From: Abiotrophia defectiva_A
Lineage (GTDB): Bacteria; Bacillota; Bacilli; Lactobacillales; Aerococcaceae
DNA: 5,101 nucleotides
NCBI GenBank assembly: GCA_963546405.1
Contig: CAUUNL010000087.1
Location: 1-5,101, forward strand
Direction: 5' to 3'
A program made the translations under genes and the position numbers. The stretch's first letter is position 1. Each line of letters begins with the position of its first letter. Positions 1 through 5,101 of this stretch are shown piece by piece. The notes under the pieces are model-generated. The model had not been told where the DNA came from, searched no databases, and worked only from the letters and a program-made list of their open reading frames with translations.

Positions 1-165
1 TCTCATATTTTATTGATAAATCAATTTATTCCATCGTTTCCAAGAATAACTGAACAGTCTAATTAAAGCCCCACATGGCATAACCAACTAATAACATCGA
101 GGTTTCATCATTTTATAATTCCTTAATATCTCGATTCATACTTTCATCAAACAACCTGCTTACGC
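1..165. other. AT-rich stretch with no supportable gene
   Basis: All six frames are interrupted by stops. One plus-strand frame is open from the window edge to a TAA at 64-66 (21 codons), and a minus-strand frame reads a short MNRDIKEL-like tail ending near 118. Neither is long enough or recognisable enough to call. The stretch could contain the end of a plus-strand gene that begins outside the window, because the terminator at 166-205 would also serve that direction. I see no insertion-sequence end or RNA gene here. Confidence 0.4.
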
Positions 166-205
166 AAAAAGAGTGTTGATAGCTAAAACTATCAACACTC
201 TTTTT
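166..205. terminator. Bidirectional intrinsic terminator
   Basis: A perfect 17-bp inverted repeat (166-182 pairs with 189-205) has a 6-base loop. Its core is GAGTGTTGATAG paired with CTATCAACACTC, with A5 on the left arm and T6 starting at 201 on the right. On the minus strand the stem ends in a run of U, 39 bases after the stop codon of the surface-protein gene, so it should terminate that transcript. The symmetry means it would also stop transcription arriving from the left. Confidence 0.9.
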
Positions 206-243
206 TGTGCTACTATCTCAACCAATTTACTTATCTATCAAGG

Positions 244-2160
244 TTACGGCTGCGCTTCTTTAGACTCTAAGTTATCCAAAATATACTGTAAGCCTTGAGA
301 ACGAGTTTCAACTGACTGAGTCATTGCTTCAACATCTTTCTCGGTTGCTTCTGAGTCCTGCATCACTGATCGTGCATTCTGTAAAGTTGCTTGAGTCTTA
401 ATCACTTCATCCATTAAGCCCAAATTTCTCGCTATATCAAGCTTTGCGGTTAAGGACGACATCGCTGCTTGTAAAGCCGATTTGTCCACTTGAGCTACTA
501 AAAGACTAACCAGATTCTCAGAATTGTTGGCTAATTCCTGAACTTGTTGGCTGAGAGCATCAATATCTGCTTGCTCTGCCGCATCAGCTTTCCCCTTGAG
601 GACTTGAGCTTGATTAGTTAGTGCTGTCAAACTTTCCTTAGCTTTAGCAAGTTCACTCTCAAAAGTTGCAACAGAGCTAGGGGTCTTATCATTCTTAGGT
701 GTTGCTTCTATGTTAGCAAGCTTAGCCTGAGCAGCCTGCAACGAGGCATCTAAAGCTTTATAATCTAGCGCTTTTGATGGAGTTGGAGCTGGTTGCTGAG
801 CCTTTAGCTTATACGTTAAATCTTCTATTAGGGCTTCAACTGCTTTCACCATTGCCGCTACATCTTTCTCGCTAGCATCTTGATCTTTAACCACTGAACG
901 CGCATTTTGCAAAGCCGCTTGGGACTTGATCACTTCATCAATTAACCCTACGTTTTTAGCTTCTTTAACCAATTCTGCTAAAGCCGTCATCACCGTTTGT
1001 AATGGCGTCTTGTCTGCTTGAGCAATTAGGTTATCGGATAATTTAGATGTCTTATCAGCTAAGTTCTGAACTTGCTTAGTTAAATCGTTAATCGCTACTT
1101 GCTCAGTATTTTTAGGATTATCTTTGAGCTCTTGCGCTCTGCTAACCAGTGTGTCTAAATCTTTCTTAGCACTTGCTAATTCTGCCTCAAAAGCTTTCAC
1201 GGACTTTGGAGTCTTATCGCTAAGTTTAACAGCCTCTAGATTAGCCACTTGCTTATTCGCTGCCTGTAAAGCTACATCTAAGTCTTTGAAATCTAGCGTT
1301 TTAGGTGGCTCTGGTGCTGGTGTTACAATTGAATTGGATTCTTCAGCAGATGCCTTTGATTCAGATGTTTCGCTTGCGCTTGATTCCGCTGAAGAGGCTT
1401 TCGATTCAGATGATTGACTTGCGCCTGATTCCGCTGAAGAGGCTTTCGATTCAGATGATTGACTTGCGCTTGATTCCTCTGAAGAAGCCTTAGATTCAGT
1501 TGATTCACTAATCGCACCATCTACAGAAGCATTAGGTGCTACTTGCGCCAGCTCCTGAGCGTCAAAATACCCTACATATTCATATCCTTCTATCTGAACT
1601 TGAGGATTTGGCAAGGCTTGTCCCACTGGCGTTTGGAAACTTTGATTGAATTGTTCTAGCAATCGTGCTTGAGCTGCTTGTGAATTCGGCACCAATGCTA
1701 CCTGTCCTGCTAAGGTCACAAGCATTAAGCTGGTCAGTGCTTTCTTCTTATCGCGAACCAAGCCAACTGCAAATACAATCAAGGTCGCGCCTGCTGCAAG
1801 CCCCAACAAGGTGGATCCTTCGCCAGTAACTGGTAATTGACGAGCACCTTGTTTTGCTTGATAGACAAAATAATAAACTTGGTCCGCTTGAGCAATTTGA
1901 CTAGGAGTGCCTGCTTTGATAGCTTGACGTTGCGCCCAAGTTAACTCTTCAATCGCAAGGTATTGATATTGTGTCGTTACTTGTTTTGCCACTGAATGAG
2001 TGTTAGATGCTGGTGTAGTGGCCTGTGCATTCACAGCAGGACTAATCAATGCTGATGCAAAGAAACTCCCCACTACAACAGATGCAATACCAGCCGAAAA
2101 TTTCCGGATGGAAAAGCGTTGAATTTGTTTAAGGCTGCTGGAATCCTTAAGTTTTTTCAT
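244..2160 (-). CDS. YSIRK-signal surface protein with internal LPXTG sorting signal and two FIVAR-like repeats
   Basis: This is a 638-residue exported protein of unknown binding target. Domains in order are: YSIRK signal peptide (1-45/47, RFSIRKFSAGIASVVVGS core); a short polar segment (48-108); a complete sorting signal (LPVTGE 109-114, hydrophobic 116-135, RDKKK 136-140); a second signal-like hydrophobic segment (141-165); a tyrosine-containing segment (about 166-215); a Ser/Ala/Glu repeat linker (221-277); a Pro-rich hinge (280-287); and two 164-residue helical repeats (289-452 and 465-628) joined by a QQPAPTPSK hinge. The protein ends SKEAQP with no terminal anchor. The ATG at 2158-2160 is chosen because AGAGAGGG lies 8 bases upstream. 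An in-frame GTG at 2212-2214 would fall inside the promoter -10 region. Sortase substrates normally carry the sorting signal at the extreme C-terminus, so the mid-protein position is odd. The repeats suggest an adhesin or a rod-like stalk, but no ligand can be named. The gene is monocistronic, with its own promoter and terminator. Confidence 0.88.
   Translation of the reverse strand: MKKLKDSSSLKQIQRFSIRKFSAGIASVVVGSFFASALISPAVNAQATTPASNTHSVAKQVTTQYQYLAIEELTWAQRQAIKAGTPSQIAQADQVYYFVYQAKQGARQLPVTGEGSTLLGLAAGATLIVFAVGLVRDKKKALTSLMLVTLAGQVALVPNSQAAQARLLEQFNQSFQTPVGQALPNPQVQIEGYEYVGYFDAQELAQVAPNASVDGAISESTESKASSEESSASQSSESKASSAESGASQSSESKASSAESSASETSESKASAEESNSIVTPAPEPPKTLDFKDLDVALQAANKQVANLEAVKLSDKTPKSVKAFEAELASAKKDLDTLVSRAQELKDNPKNTEQVAINDLTKQVQNLADKTSKLSDNLIAQADKTPLQTVMTALAELVKEAKNVGLIDEVIKSQAALQNARSVVKDQDASEKDVAAMVKAVEALIEDLTYKLKAQQPAPTPSKALDYKALDASLQAAQAKLANIEATPKNDKTPSSVATFESELAKAKESLTALTNQAQVLKGKADAAEQADIDALSQQVQELANNSENLVSLLVAQVDKSALQAAMSSLTAKLDIARNLGLMDEVIKTQATLQNARSVMQDSEATEKDVEAMTQSVETRSQGLQYILDNLESKEAQP
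277..768 (-). repeat. Second 164-residue helical repeat (R2) of the surface protein
   Basis: Residues 465-628 align without gaps to residues 289-452. Shared landmarks are LD(F/Y)K.LD..LQAA, NDKTPSSVATFESELAKAK (against SDKTPKSVKAFEAELASAK), NLGLMDEVIKTQATLQNARS (against NVGLIDEVIKSQAALQNARS) and the EKDVEAM heptad-like end. The pattern of alternating Leu/Ala with charged residues suggests helical bundles. The KTP-S-V-F-E-L-A-K pattern and the later LQNA-x(8-10)-EKDV pattern look like FIVAR-type modules (PF07554), so each repeat may hold two such units. The FIVAR assignment is from memory of the family pattern and is not tested. Confidence 0.85.
805..1296 (-). repeat. First 164-residue helical repeat (R1) of the surface protein
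   Basis: Residues 289-452 are the partner of the repeat at 277-768, with equal length and no gaps needed. The similarity is clear in protein but well diverged in DNA, so the duplication is not recent. R1 is preceded by a Pro-rich hinge (TPAPEPPK), and R2 is preceded by a similar one (QQPAPTPSK), so the duplicated unit probably includes its hinge. Confidence 0.85.
1330..1500 (-). repeat. Serine-rich linker made of 45-bp tandem repeats (about 3.8 copies)
   Basis: Residues 221-277 consist of 15-residue units of the form SESKASSAESGASQS: units at 1456-1500, 1411-1455 and 1366-1410, and a partial one at 1330-1365. The neighbouring copies are almost identical in DNA, in contrast to the diverged 164-residue repeats. 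The unit length is a multiple of three, so gain or loss of copies keeps the frame. Composition is Ser, Ala, Glu and Lys only, as in extended wall-spanning or glycosylated linkers of Gram-positive surface proteins. Confidence 0.9.
1666..1740 (-). other. Second, internal signal-peptide-like segment of the surface protein
   Basis: Residues 141-165 follow the basic RDKKK. A hydrophobic core (ALTSLMLVTLAGQVALVP, 141-158) is followed by NSQAAQA, which offers signal peptidase I type sites after A162 (S-Q-A) or A165 (A-Q-A). Basic n-region, hydrophobic h-region and small-residue c-region are all present, so the RDKKK could serve both as the sorting-signal tail and as the start of this segment. It could instead act as an uncleaved second membrane span. 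No convincing internal ribosome binding site precedes the in-frame ATG codon for M146. Confidence 0.6.
1741..1836 (-). other. Internal LPVTG cell-wall sorting signal
   Basis: Residues 109-140 contain LPVTGE (codons 1819-1836), a hydrophobic run GSTLLGLAAGATLIVFAVGLV and the basic tail RDKKK. These are the three parts of a class A sortase substrate. Sortase would be expected to cut between T112 and G113 and link T112 to the peptidoglycan cross-bridge. Its position about one sixth of the way into the protein is unusual. Confidence 0.85.
2020..2160 (-). other. YSIRK-type signal peptide
   Basis: Residues 1-47 consist of a basic n-region, QRFSIRKFSAGIASVVVGS (14-32, matching the [YF]SIRK..G..S.. 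consensus) and a hydrophobic core. Cleavage is likely after VNA (A45) or AQA (A47). In streptococci and staphylococci this class of signal is known to send precursors to the division septum. It is normally found on sortase-anchored proteins. Confidence 0.93.
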
Positions 2161-2168
2161 TGTGTATT

Positions 2169-2176
2169 CCCTCTCT
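2169..2176 (-). promoter_or_regulatory. Ribosome binding site of the surface-protein gene
   Basis: On the minus strand AGAGAGGG lies 8 bases before the ATG at 2158-2160. It decides the start in favour of this ATG over the upstream in-frame GTG at 2212-2214, which has no such site. Confidence 0.85.
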
Positions 2177-2204
2177 TTGATTATAATTTGTCGGTCATTT
2201 TTGT

Positions 2205-2213
2205 ATTTTACCA
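2205..2213 (-). promoter_or_regulatory. Extended -10 promoter of the surface-protein gene
   Basis: The minus strand reads TGGTAAAAT (TG-N-TAAAAT), five of six matches to TATAAT plus the extended TG. No good -35 box is seen 16-18 bases upstream, which is acceptable for an extended -10 promoter. Transcription would begin near 2198, giving a leader of about 38 bases that contains the ribosome binding site. Confidence 0.6.
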
Positions 2214-2282
2214 CACTATTTAGCAGAAAGATATACTAAAATTTGTTTTTCCCTATTATTCTCAAATCAGAAAGTAAAAGAC

Positions 2283-2357
2283 TAGTTATAAAGAGCGTTC
2301 GACTAATCTTTAAGGCTCTAACTATAGTGTCATGCTCCATTAAGAATTAACACTATA
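2283..2357. repeat. Pair of short inverted repeats in the intergenic region
   Basis: One repeat pairs TATAGTGT (2323-2330) with ACACTATA (2350-2357), with a 19-base loop. Another pairs AGAGC (2292-2296) with GCTCT (2315-2319), extended past a bulge by AGTT/AACT. The two overlap at 2323-2325. They lie upstream of the surface-protein promoter and after the terminator at 2423-2459, so they are more likely DNA sites than RNA structures. Chance occurrence in AT-rich sequence cannot be excluded. Confidence 0.3.
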
Positions 2358-2422
2358 CCTATGTCATCATCTTGTAATAATAGTGGTTTTGATGCTCGAT
2401 TTTTATTCATATATACAAATCA

Positions 2423-2459
2423 CAAAAAAGCCATTTTGATGAATCAATCAAAATGGCTT
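2423..2459 (-). terminator. Intrinsic terminator of the manA-methyltransferase operon
   Basis: A perfect 13-bp stem (2428-2440 pairs with 2447-2459, AAGCCATTTTGAT) has a 6-base loop. On the minus strand it is followed by a run of six T (2428-2423). It lies 11 bases after the methyltransferase stop codon. The plus-strand side lacks a T run, so it acts in one direction. Confidence 0.9.
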
Positions 2460-2470
2460 CGTAAAATTTA

Positions 2471-3082
2471 CTATTTTGTCTTTTGGCTTTTCAAAATCCA
2501 ATAACCCTTATCTCGGGTCACTAACTCAACATTCCCAAAGACTTCTTCCATAAAACTTTCCATAGAAGGAGCGCCTTGTTTTTTCTGGATTACGAGCCAT
2601 AATTCACCGCCAGGTCTTAAATTAGCCTGAGCTGAGCGTACGAATTGTTGGATGACCTGCTTACCGGCCCGAATAGGTGGGTTGGTCACCACAAAATCCG
2701 GTGCTTGACTAGCTTGCCATTGGCCTGCGTCAGCCAGTTGGTAGGCTGTATTCTCTACTCGATTGAGCTGGCTATTGGCCTGCGCCAACTGGTAGGCACG
2801 TTCATTAATCTCGACACCTGTCACTTGAGCTTGAGGATATAATTTTGCTAAAGCAATTGTGACCGGACCGTAGCCACTCCCCAGTTCTACTATTTGATAA
2901 GTCCCTGCAGGAACTGAATCTGCGAAAGCTTCCACTAAAACCTTGGAACCATAGTCCATGCGCTGTTTAGAAAAGACGCCATTATCGGTCTGAAAGCTCA
3001 AAGTTAGGCCTGCCACACCATCTTGAATCTGGTGTAAAGAATGCTGACTGGTGGGACTAGATTTAAAGTATTGTTCACTCAT
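2471..3082 (-). CDS. RsmC/YbxB-like class I SAM-dependent methyltransferase
   Basis: This 203-residue protein is probably a cytoplasmic N2-guanine methyltransferase acting on RNA; RsmC of E. coli modifies G1207 of 16S rRNA. The sequence has the small single-domain form found in Firmicutes (B. subtilis YbxB type, about 200 residues), without the extra N-terminal domain of enterobacterial RsmC. Visible motifs are TDNGVFSKQRMDYGS (32-46), SAM-binding motif I VELGSGYGP (65-73), acidic motif II VEIN (90-93), the catalytic NPPIRAGK (134-141), LRPGGELWLV (155-164), QKKQGAPS (166-173) and DKGYWIL (191-197). NPPI in place of NPPY is usual for this group. It follows manA in the same direction with a 23-base gap and precedes a terminator, so it is probably the second gene of a two-gene transcript. 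The start is not fully settled: AGAGGAG lies 14 bases before this ATG and abuts an in-frame GTG at 3095-3097. Confidence 0.88.
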   Translation of the reverse strand: MSEQYFKSSPTSQHSLHQIQDGVAGLTLSFQTDNGVFSKQRMDYGSKVLVEAFADSVPAGTYQIVELGSGYGPVTIALAKLYPQAQVTGVEINERAYQLAQANSQLNRVENTAYQLADAGQWQASQAPDFVVTNPPIRAGKQVIQQFVRSAQANLRPGGELWLVIQKKQGAPSMESFMEEVFGNVELVTRDKGYWILKSQKTK

Positions 3083-3096
3083 TATCTGCTGACACA

Positions 3097-3103
3097 CTCC
3101 TCT
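3097..3103 (-). promoter_or_regulatory. Unusually spaced ribosome binding site of the methyltransferase gene
   Basis: AGAGGAG on the minus strand lies just after the manA stop codon. It is 14 bases from the ATG at 3080-3082, longer than the usual 5-9. The in-frame GTG at 3095-3097 overlaps it and so has no spacer. The ATG is preferred, perhaps with translational coupling to manA. An ATA at 3083-3085 is the only other near-start codon between them. Confidence 0.5.
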
Positions 3104-3105
3104 AT

Positions 3106-4056
3106 TTAAGCTGGATGGGAACTAATTAAGGTTAGGGTCCCTTCCAGACGAATTTCTGTAACACCGTGCGGCAAAATAAAGGAACTTGCCAAATCTAAGT
3201 CATAAGCGACACCGTCCAGCCATAGTCGGCCTTGACCTGCAATGACGGTTGCCAAGGTATAGGCATTATCTAGGCTTAAAGTCAGGCTATCCACGACTTC
3301 CCACTTGGTCACAGTGAAGAATTTATTTTCTAGGTACTGGATAACTTGGCTATGACCAACTTGCTGAGTCTTGACTTGCAAGTGACGCTCTGGATCTGGA
3401 TAGAAAGTGACATCCGCCGCCTGCTTAAGATGCAAATCTCGTGGATTGCCTTGGGCATCACGACGATCATAGTCATAGACACGATAAGTGGTATCTGAGC
3501 TCTGCTGTGTCTCCAGAATGACCACCCCGGCACCAATCGCATGAATGGTCCCTGCCGGCACATCAAAGAAGTCGCCCGCCTTAACTGGCACCTCCACTAA
3601 GAGGTCTGACCAACGCCCTGCCGCTACTAATTCTTCGAATTCTTGTCGCGATTGAGCCTTATGTCCATAAACAATCTTGGCTCCTGGCTCCGCAGAAATG
3701 ACATACCAACATTCCGTCTTCCCGAACTCCCCTTCATGTTCAAGTCCATAGGCATCATCAGGATGGACCTGCACAGAAAGCTCGGCTGCTGCATCTAGGA
3801 TTTTAATTAAGAGAGGAAAGACAGTTTGACTAGGATTCCCAAATAATTCTGGATGCTCTCGATAGAGCTGATCTAAGCCCAATCCTGCATATTCGGCAGG
3901 ACTAGTCACGTTCGACACCCCATTAGGGTGGGCACTAATACACCAAGCTTCCCCTACCGTGTCGCTAGGACCTTTGAGGCCAAATTCTAGTTCAAGTTTA
4001 CGGCCACCCCATATCTTATCTTGTAACACAGGCTTTAAGAAAATCGGTTGTGTCAT
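3106..4056 (-). CDS. manA: Class I mannose-6-phosphate isomerase
   Basis: This 316-residue cytoplasmic zinc enzyme interconverts mannose 6-phosphate and fructose 6-phosphate. It links mannose uptake with glycolysis and supplies mannose 6-phosphate for sugar nucleotides. Length matches the short Firmicutes form (about 315). Visible cupin-fold motifs are KIWGGRKL (14-21), GEAW (35-38), PLLIKILDA (81-89), zinc ligands Q96 and H98 in VQVHPDD, E115 in KTECWY, and H172 in PAGTIHAIG. LETQQSSDTTYRVYDYDR (181-198) contains the conserved active-site arginine, presumed R192. The C-terminal part is the usual second cupin-like domain, with GQGRLWLDG. The ATG at 4054-4056 is chosen because AAAGGA lies 8 bases upstream. 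Upstream in-frame ATGs fall in that site or in the -10 box. It is the first gene of an operon with the methyltransferase and is divergent from the HAD phosphatase. Nothing is missing. Confidence 0.95.
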   Translation of the reverse strand: MTQPIFLKPVLQDKIWGGRKLELEFGLKGPSDTVGEAWCISAHPNGVSNVTSPAEYAGLGLDQLYREHPELFGNPSQTVFPLLIKILDAAAELSVQVHPDDAYGLEHEGEFGKTECWYVISAEPGAKIVYGHKAQSRQEFEELVAAGRWSDLLVEVPVKAGDFFDVPAGTIHAIGAGVVILETQQSSDTTYRVYDYDRRDAQGNPRDLHLKQAADVTFYPDPERHLQVKTQQVGHSQVIQYLENKFFTVTKWEVVDSLTLSLDNAYTLATVIAGQGRLWLDGVAYDLDLASSFILPHGVTEIRLEGTLTLISSHPA

Positions 4057-4064
4057 CTCGATCA

Positions 4065-4070
4065 TCCTTT
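4065..4070 (-). promoter_or_regulatory. Ribosome binding site of manA
   Basis: AAAGGA on the minus strand lies 8 bases before the ATG at 4054-4056. The in-frame ATGs at 4063-4065 (overlapping this site) and 4096-4098 (inside the -10 box) are thereby excluded as the main start. Confidence 0.8.
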
Positions 4071-4093
4071 CTAAGCTAAATTTTCTCGCTTCT

Positions 4094-4102
4094 ATCATAC
4101 CA
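4094..4102 (-). promoter_or_regulatory. Extended -10 promoter of the manA operon
   Basis: The minus strand reads TGGTATGAT (TG-N-TATGAT, five of six matches to TATAAT). No good -35 is seen at 17 bases. Transcription would start near 4087, giving a leader of about 30 bases. It shares the 109-base intergenic region with the divergent promoter at 4107-4136. Confidence 0.6.
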
Positions 4103-4106
4103 TTTT

Positions 4107-4136
4107 TTGACGATTTCGTGGTACACTATTTATACG
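4107..4136 (+). promoter_or_regulatory. Promoter of the HAD phosphatase gene
   Basis: TTGACG (4107-4112) followed after 18 bases by TATACG (4131-4136) is the best -35/-10 pair. An alternative extended -10, TGGTACACT (4119-4127), has no matching -35. In either case transcription would begin shortly before the ribosome binding site at 4155. Confidence 0.45.
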
Positions 4137-4154
4137 AGAATTATGACGAATTAT

Positions 4155-4159
4155 GGAGG
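4155..4159 (+). promoter_or_regulatory. Ribosome binding site of the HAD phosphatase gene
   Basis: GGAGG, a full anti-16S match, lies 6 bases before the ATG at 4166-4168. It fixes this start. The frame is open much further upstream, but that part is antisense to the start of manA. Confidence 0.9.
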
Positions 4160-4165
4160 TTGCCG

Positions 4166-5017
4166 ATGATTAAACTCTTTGCATCCGATATGGATGGGAC
4201 CTTACTGAACCCAAACCATGTCATTAGCGACACTACCGCCCAAGCCATTCGAGACCTTCAAGCTCAATCGGATATCGAGTTTCTGATTGCTACCGGACGA
4301 GATTATCGGTCTGCTAAGTGGCTCCTAGATCAGCATCAACTGACCGCTCGCATCATTGCCGTCAATGGCGCTGCAACTTATGACGTTAAAGGAAATTTGG
4401 AGGATGTCTTCGCCCTTGATTTGGCTGATACCCAGACCCTTATCGAACGATTTGCTACGCCTGGAACTCAGACTTTGGTGTCACTCAAGTCTCTGAATGG
4501 TTATTATGTTAATGACCTTGCCCTCTATCGGCGACGCATGGAAGCTTTCCTAAATCGCGCCAAGGAAGCTGCTAGCGATGATAGTCTGGCCCAGATTGAA
4601 CTCCACTTCAAAGAGCTTCTACCACTTAAGGACTATCAACCGGACTTAGATCCTCCACTTAAGATTATGCTGATTGACCGTCGCCCTGAAATCTTAGAGA
4701 CTGCCCGCCATTTCCTCAAGGACTTTGCCATTGACCTGACTTCTTCTGGCCCAGATAATTTAGAAATCACCAGTCTCAAGGCCCAAAAAGGCTTAGCGAT
4801 TGAAGCCTACTGTCAACACCATGGATTCACTAAGCATCAAGTCTTAACCATTGGCGATTCGGCCAATGACCGCTCTATGCTAGCCATGTTCCCTAATAGT
4901 TATGCCATGGCCAATGCCAGTCAAGCCATTAAAGACTTAGCAAGCTATGAGGCCCCTAGCAATGCAGAAGACGGGGTAGCCCATACTATTTATCAACTTT
5001 TATCTAAGTTAGGATAA
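4166..5017 (+). CDS. Cof-type HAD-IIB family phosphatase
   Basis: This 283-residue cytoplasmic phosphatase belongs to the haloacid dehalogenase superfamily, subclass IIB (Cof/YidA/YwpJ type). Such enzymes hydrolyse sugar phosphates, flavin mononucleotide or other small phosphate esters with Mg2+. The four HAD motifs are present: motif I DMDGTLL (D8 nucleophile, D10 acid/base), motif II IATGR (T43), motif III K208 in AQKGLAI, and motif IV GDSAND (D231, D235). Other family landmarks are VNGA (66-69), AMANA (247-251) and EDGVAHTI (268-275). Residues of about 85-195 form the C2 cap, which decides substrate choice and cannot be read from sequence. Length is normal (270-290). The gene stands alone, divergent from manA, and a role in sugar phosphate turnover is only inferred. 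Starts further upstream are rejected because GGAGG sits 6 bases before this ATG and the longer frame is antisense to manA. Confidence 0.93.
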   Translation: MIKLFASDMDGTLLNPNHVISDTTAQAIRDLQAQSDIEFLIATGRDYRSAKWLLDQHQLTARIIAVNGAATYDVKGNLEDVFALDLADTQTLIERFATPGTQTLVSLKSLNGYYVNDLALYRRRMEAFLNRAKEAASDDSLAQIELHFKELLPLKDYQPDLDPPLKIMLIDRRPEILETARHFLKDFAIDLTSSGPDNLEITSLKAQKGLAIEAYCQHHGFTKHQVLTIGDSANDRSMLAMFPNSYAMANASQAIKDLASYEAPSNAEDGVAHTIYQLLSKLG

Positions 5018-5101
5018 CTTATAACTAAGTGTCCTAAAAATTTAGCTAGGTAAGATGGACTAGCAAGCGAAGCCTATATTTTCATATTATCCTACTATAA
5101 T
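5018..5101 (+). other. Short right-edge intergenic region with a possible -10 box
   Basis: No strong terminator is seen after the HAD gene. A weak imperfect stem (AGGA.AACTTA with TAAGTG.TCCT) around 5010-5034 is followed by AAAAATTT and not by a T run. The last six bases (5096-5101) are TATAAT, a perfect -10 box, but no good -35 lies 17 bases upstream. It may begin the promoter of the next gene, outside the window. Confidence 0.25.

Noticed and set aside
1..165. Possible remnant of a transposase or the end of a neighbouring gene
   Set aside because: Several short open pieces exist, but none exceeds about 25 codons, none matches a family I recognise, and no inverted terminal repeats are visible.
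1305..1520. Long open frames in other frames and on the other strand across the Ser-rich repeats
   Set aside because: The 45-bp unit is a multiple of three, so any frame free of stops in one unit stays free in all. They have low-complexity translations and no ribosome binding sites.
2645..2842. Plus-strand open frame inside the methyltransferase gene
   Set aside because: The minus-strand protein has clear SAM-binding and NPPI motifs throughout this stretch. The plus-strand translation is not recognisable.
3330..3566. Second minus-strand frame inside manA
   Set aside because: It is out of frame with manA, which has conserved residues across this stretch. It has no start signal of its own.
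3959..4165. Upstream extension of the HAD phosphatase frame
   Set aside because: It runs antisense to the start of manA and through both promoters, and GGAGG is placed correctly for the ATG at 4166.
1..5101. CRISPR array, tRNA, rRNA or prophage attachment site
   Set aside because: No regularly spaced direct repeats with unique spacers, no cloverleaf-like sequence and no integrase-associated duplication were seen. The only tandem repeats are coding.

Overview
The window reads as a low-to-moderate GC Gram-positive chromosome of the order Lactobacillales. The reasons are a YSIRK-type signal peptide, an LPXTG sortase motif, strong GGAGG-like ribosome binding sites, extended -10 promoters, and Firmicutes-type versions of the housekeeping genes. 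A member of the Aerococcaceae or a streptococcus-like genus would fit, but the genus is a guess from general appearance.

Layout. Positions 1-165 hold no supportable gene. A perfect 17-bp hairpin flanked by A5 and T6 (166-205) is a bidirectional terminator. It closes the minus-strand gene at 244-2160, which encodes a 638-residue surface or secreted protein. Its own promoter and ribosome binding site lie at 2165-2215. A non-coding stretch of about 250 bases with short inverted repeats separates it from a second minus-strand unit. That unit is manA (mannose-6-phosphate isomerase, 3106-4056) followed 23 bases later by an RsmC/YbxB-like methyltransferase (2471-3082), and it ends in an intrinsic terminator (2423-2459). 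On the plus strand, divergent from manA across a 109-base shared promoter region, lies a Cof-type HAD-IIB phosphatase (4166-5017).

The surface protein is the most notable item. It starts with a YSIRK signal peptide and a short segment of about 60 residues. A complete cell-wall sorting signal follows (LPVTGE, hydrophobic stretch, RDKKK), but it lies at residues 109-140 of 638 instead of at the C-terminus. Straight after it comes a second signal-peptide-like segment ending in two possible signal peptidase sites. Then come a serine-rich linker of 15-residue repeats and two collinear 164-residue helical repeats resembling FIVAR modules. There is no C-terminal anchor. By inference, one reading frame may yield two exported products: a small wall-linked peptide and a large membrane-held or released repeat protein. 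It could equally be an old fusion of two genes.

The other three genes are ordinary housekeeping genes: sugar phosphate interconversion, probable rRNA methylation and small phosphate ester hydrolysis. ManA and the HAD phosphatase may both act on sugar phosphates, but that link is only inferred from proximity.
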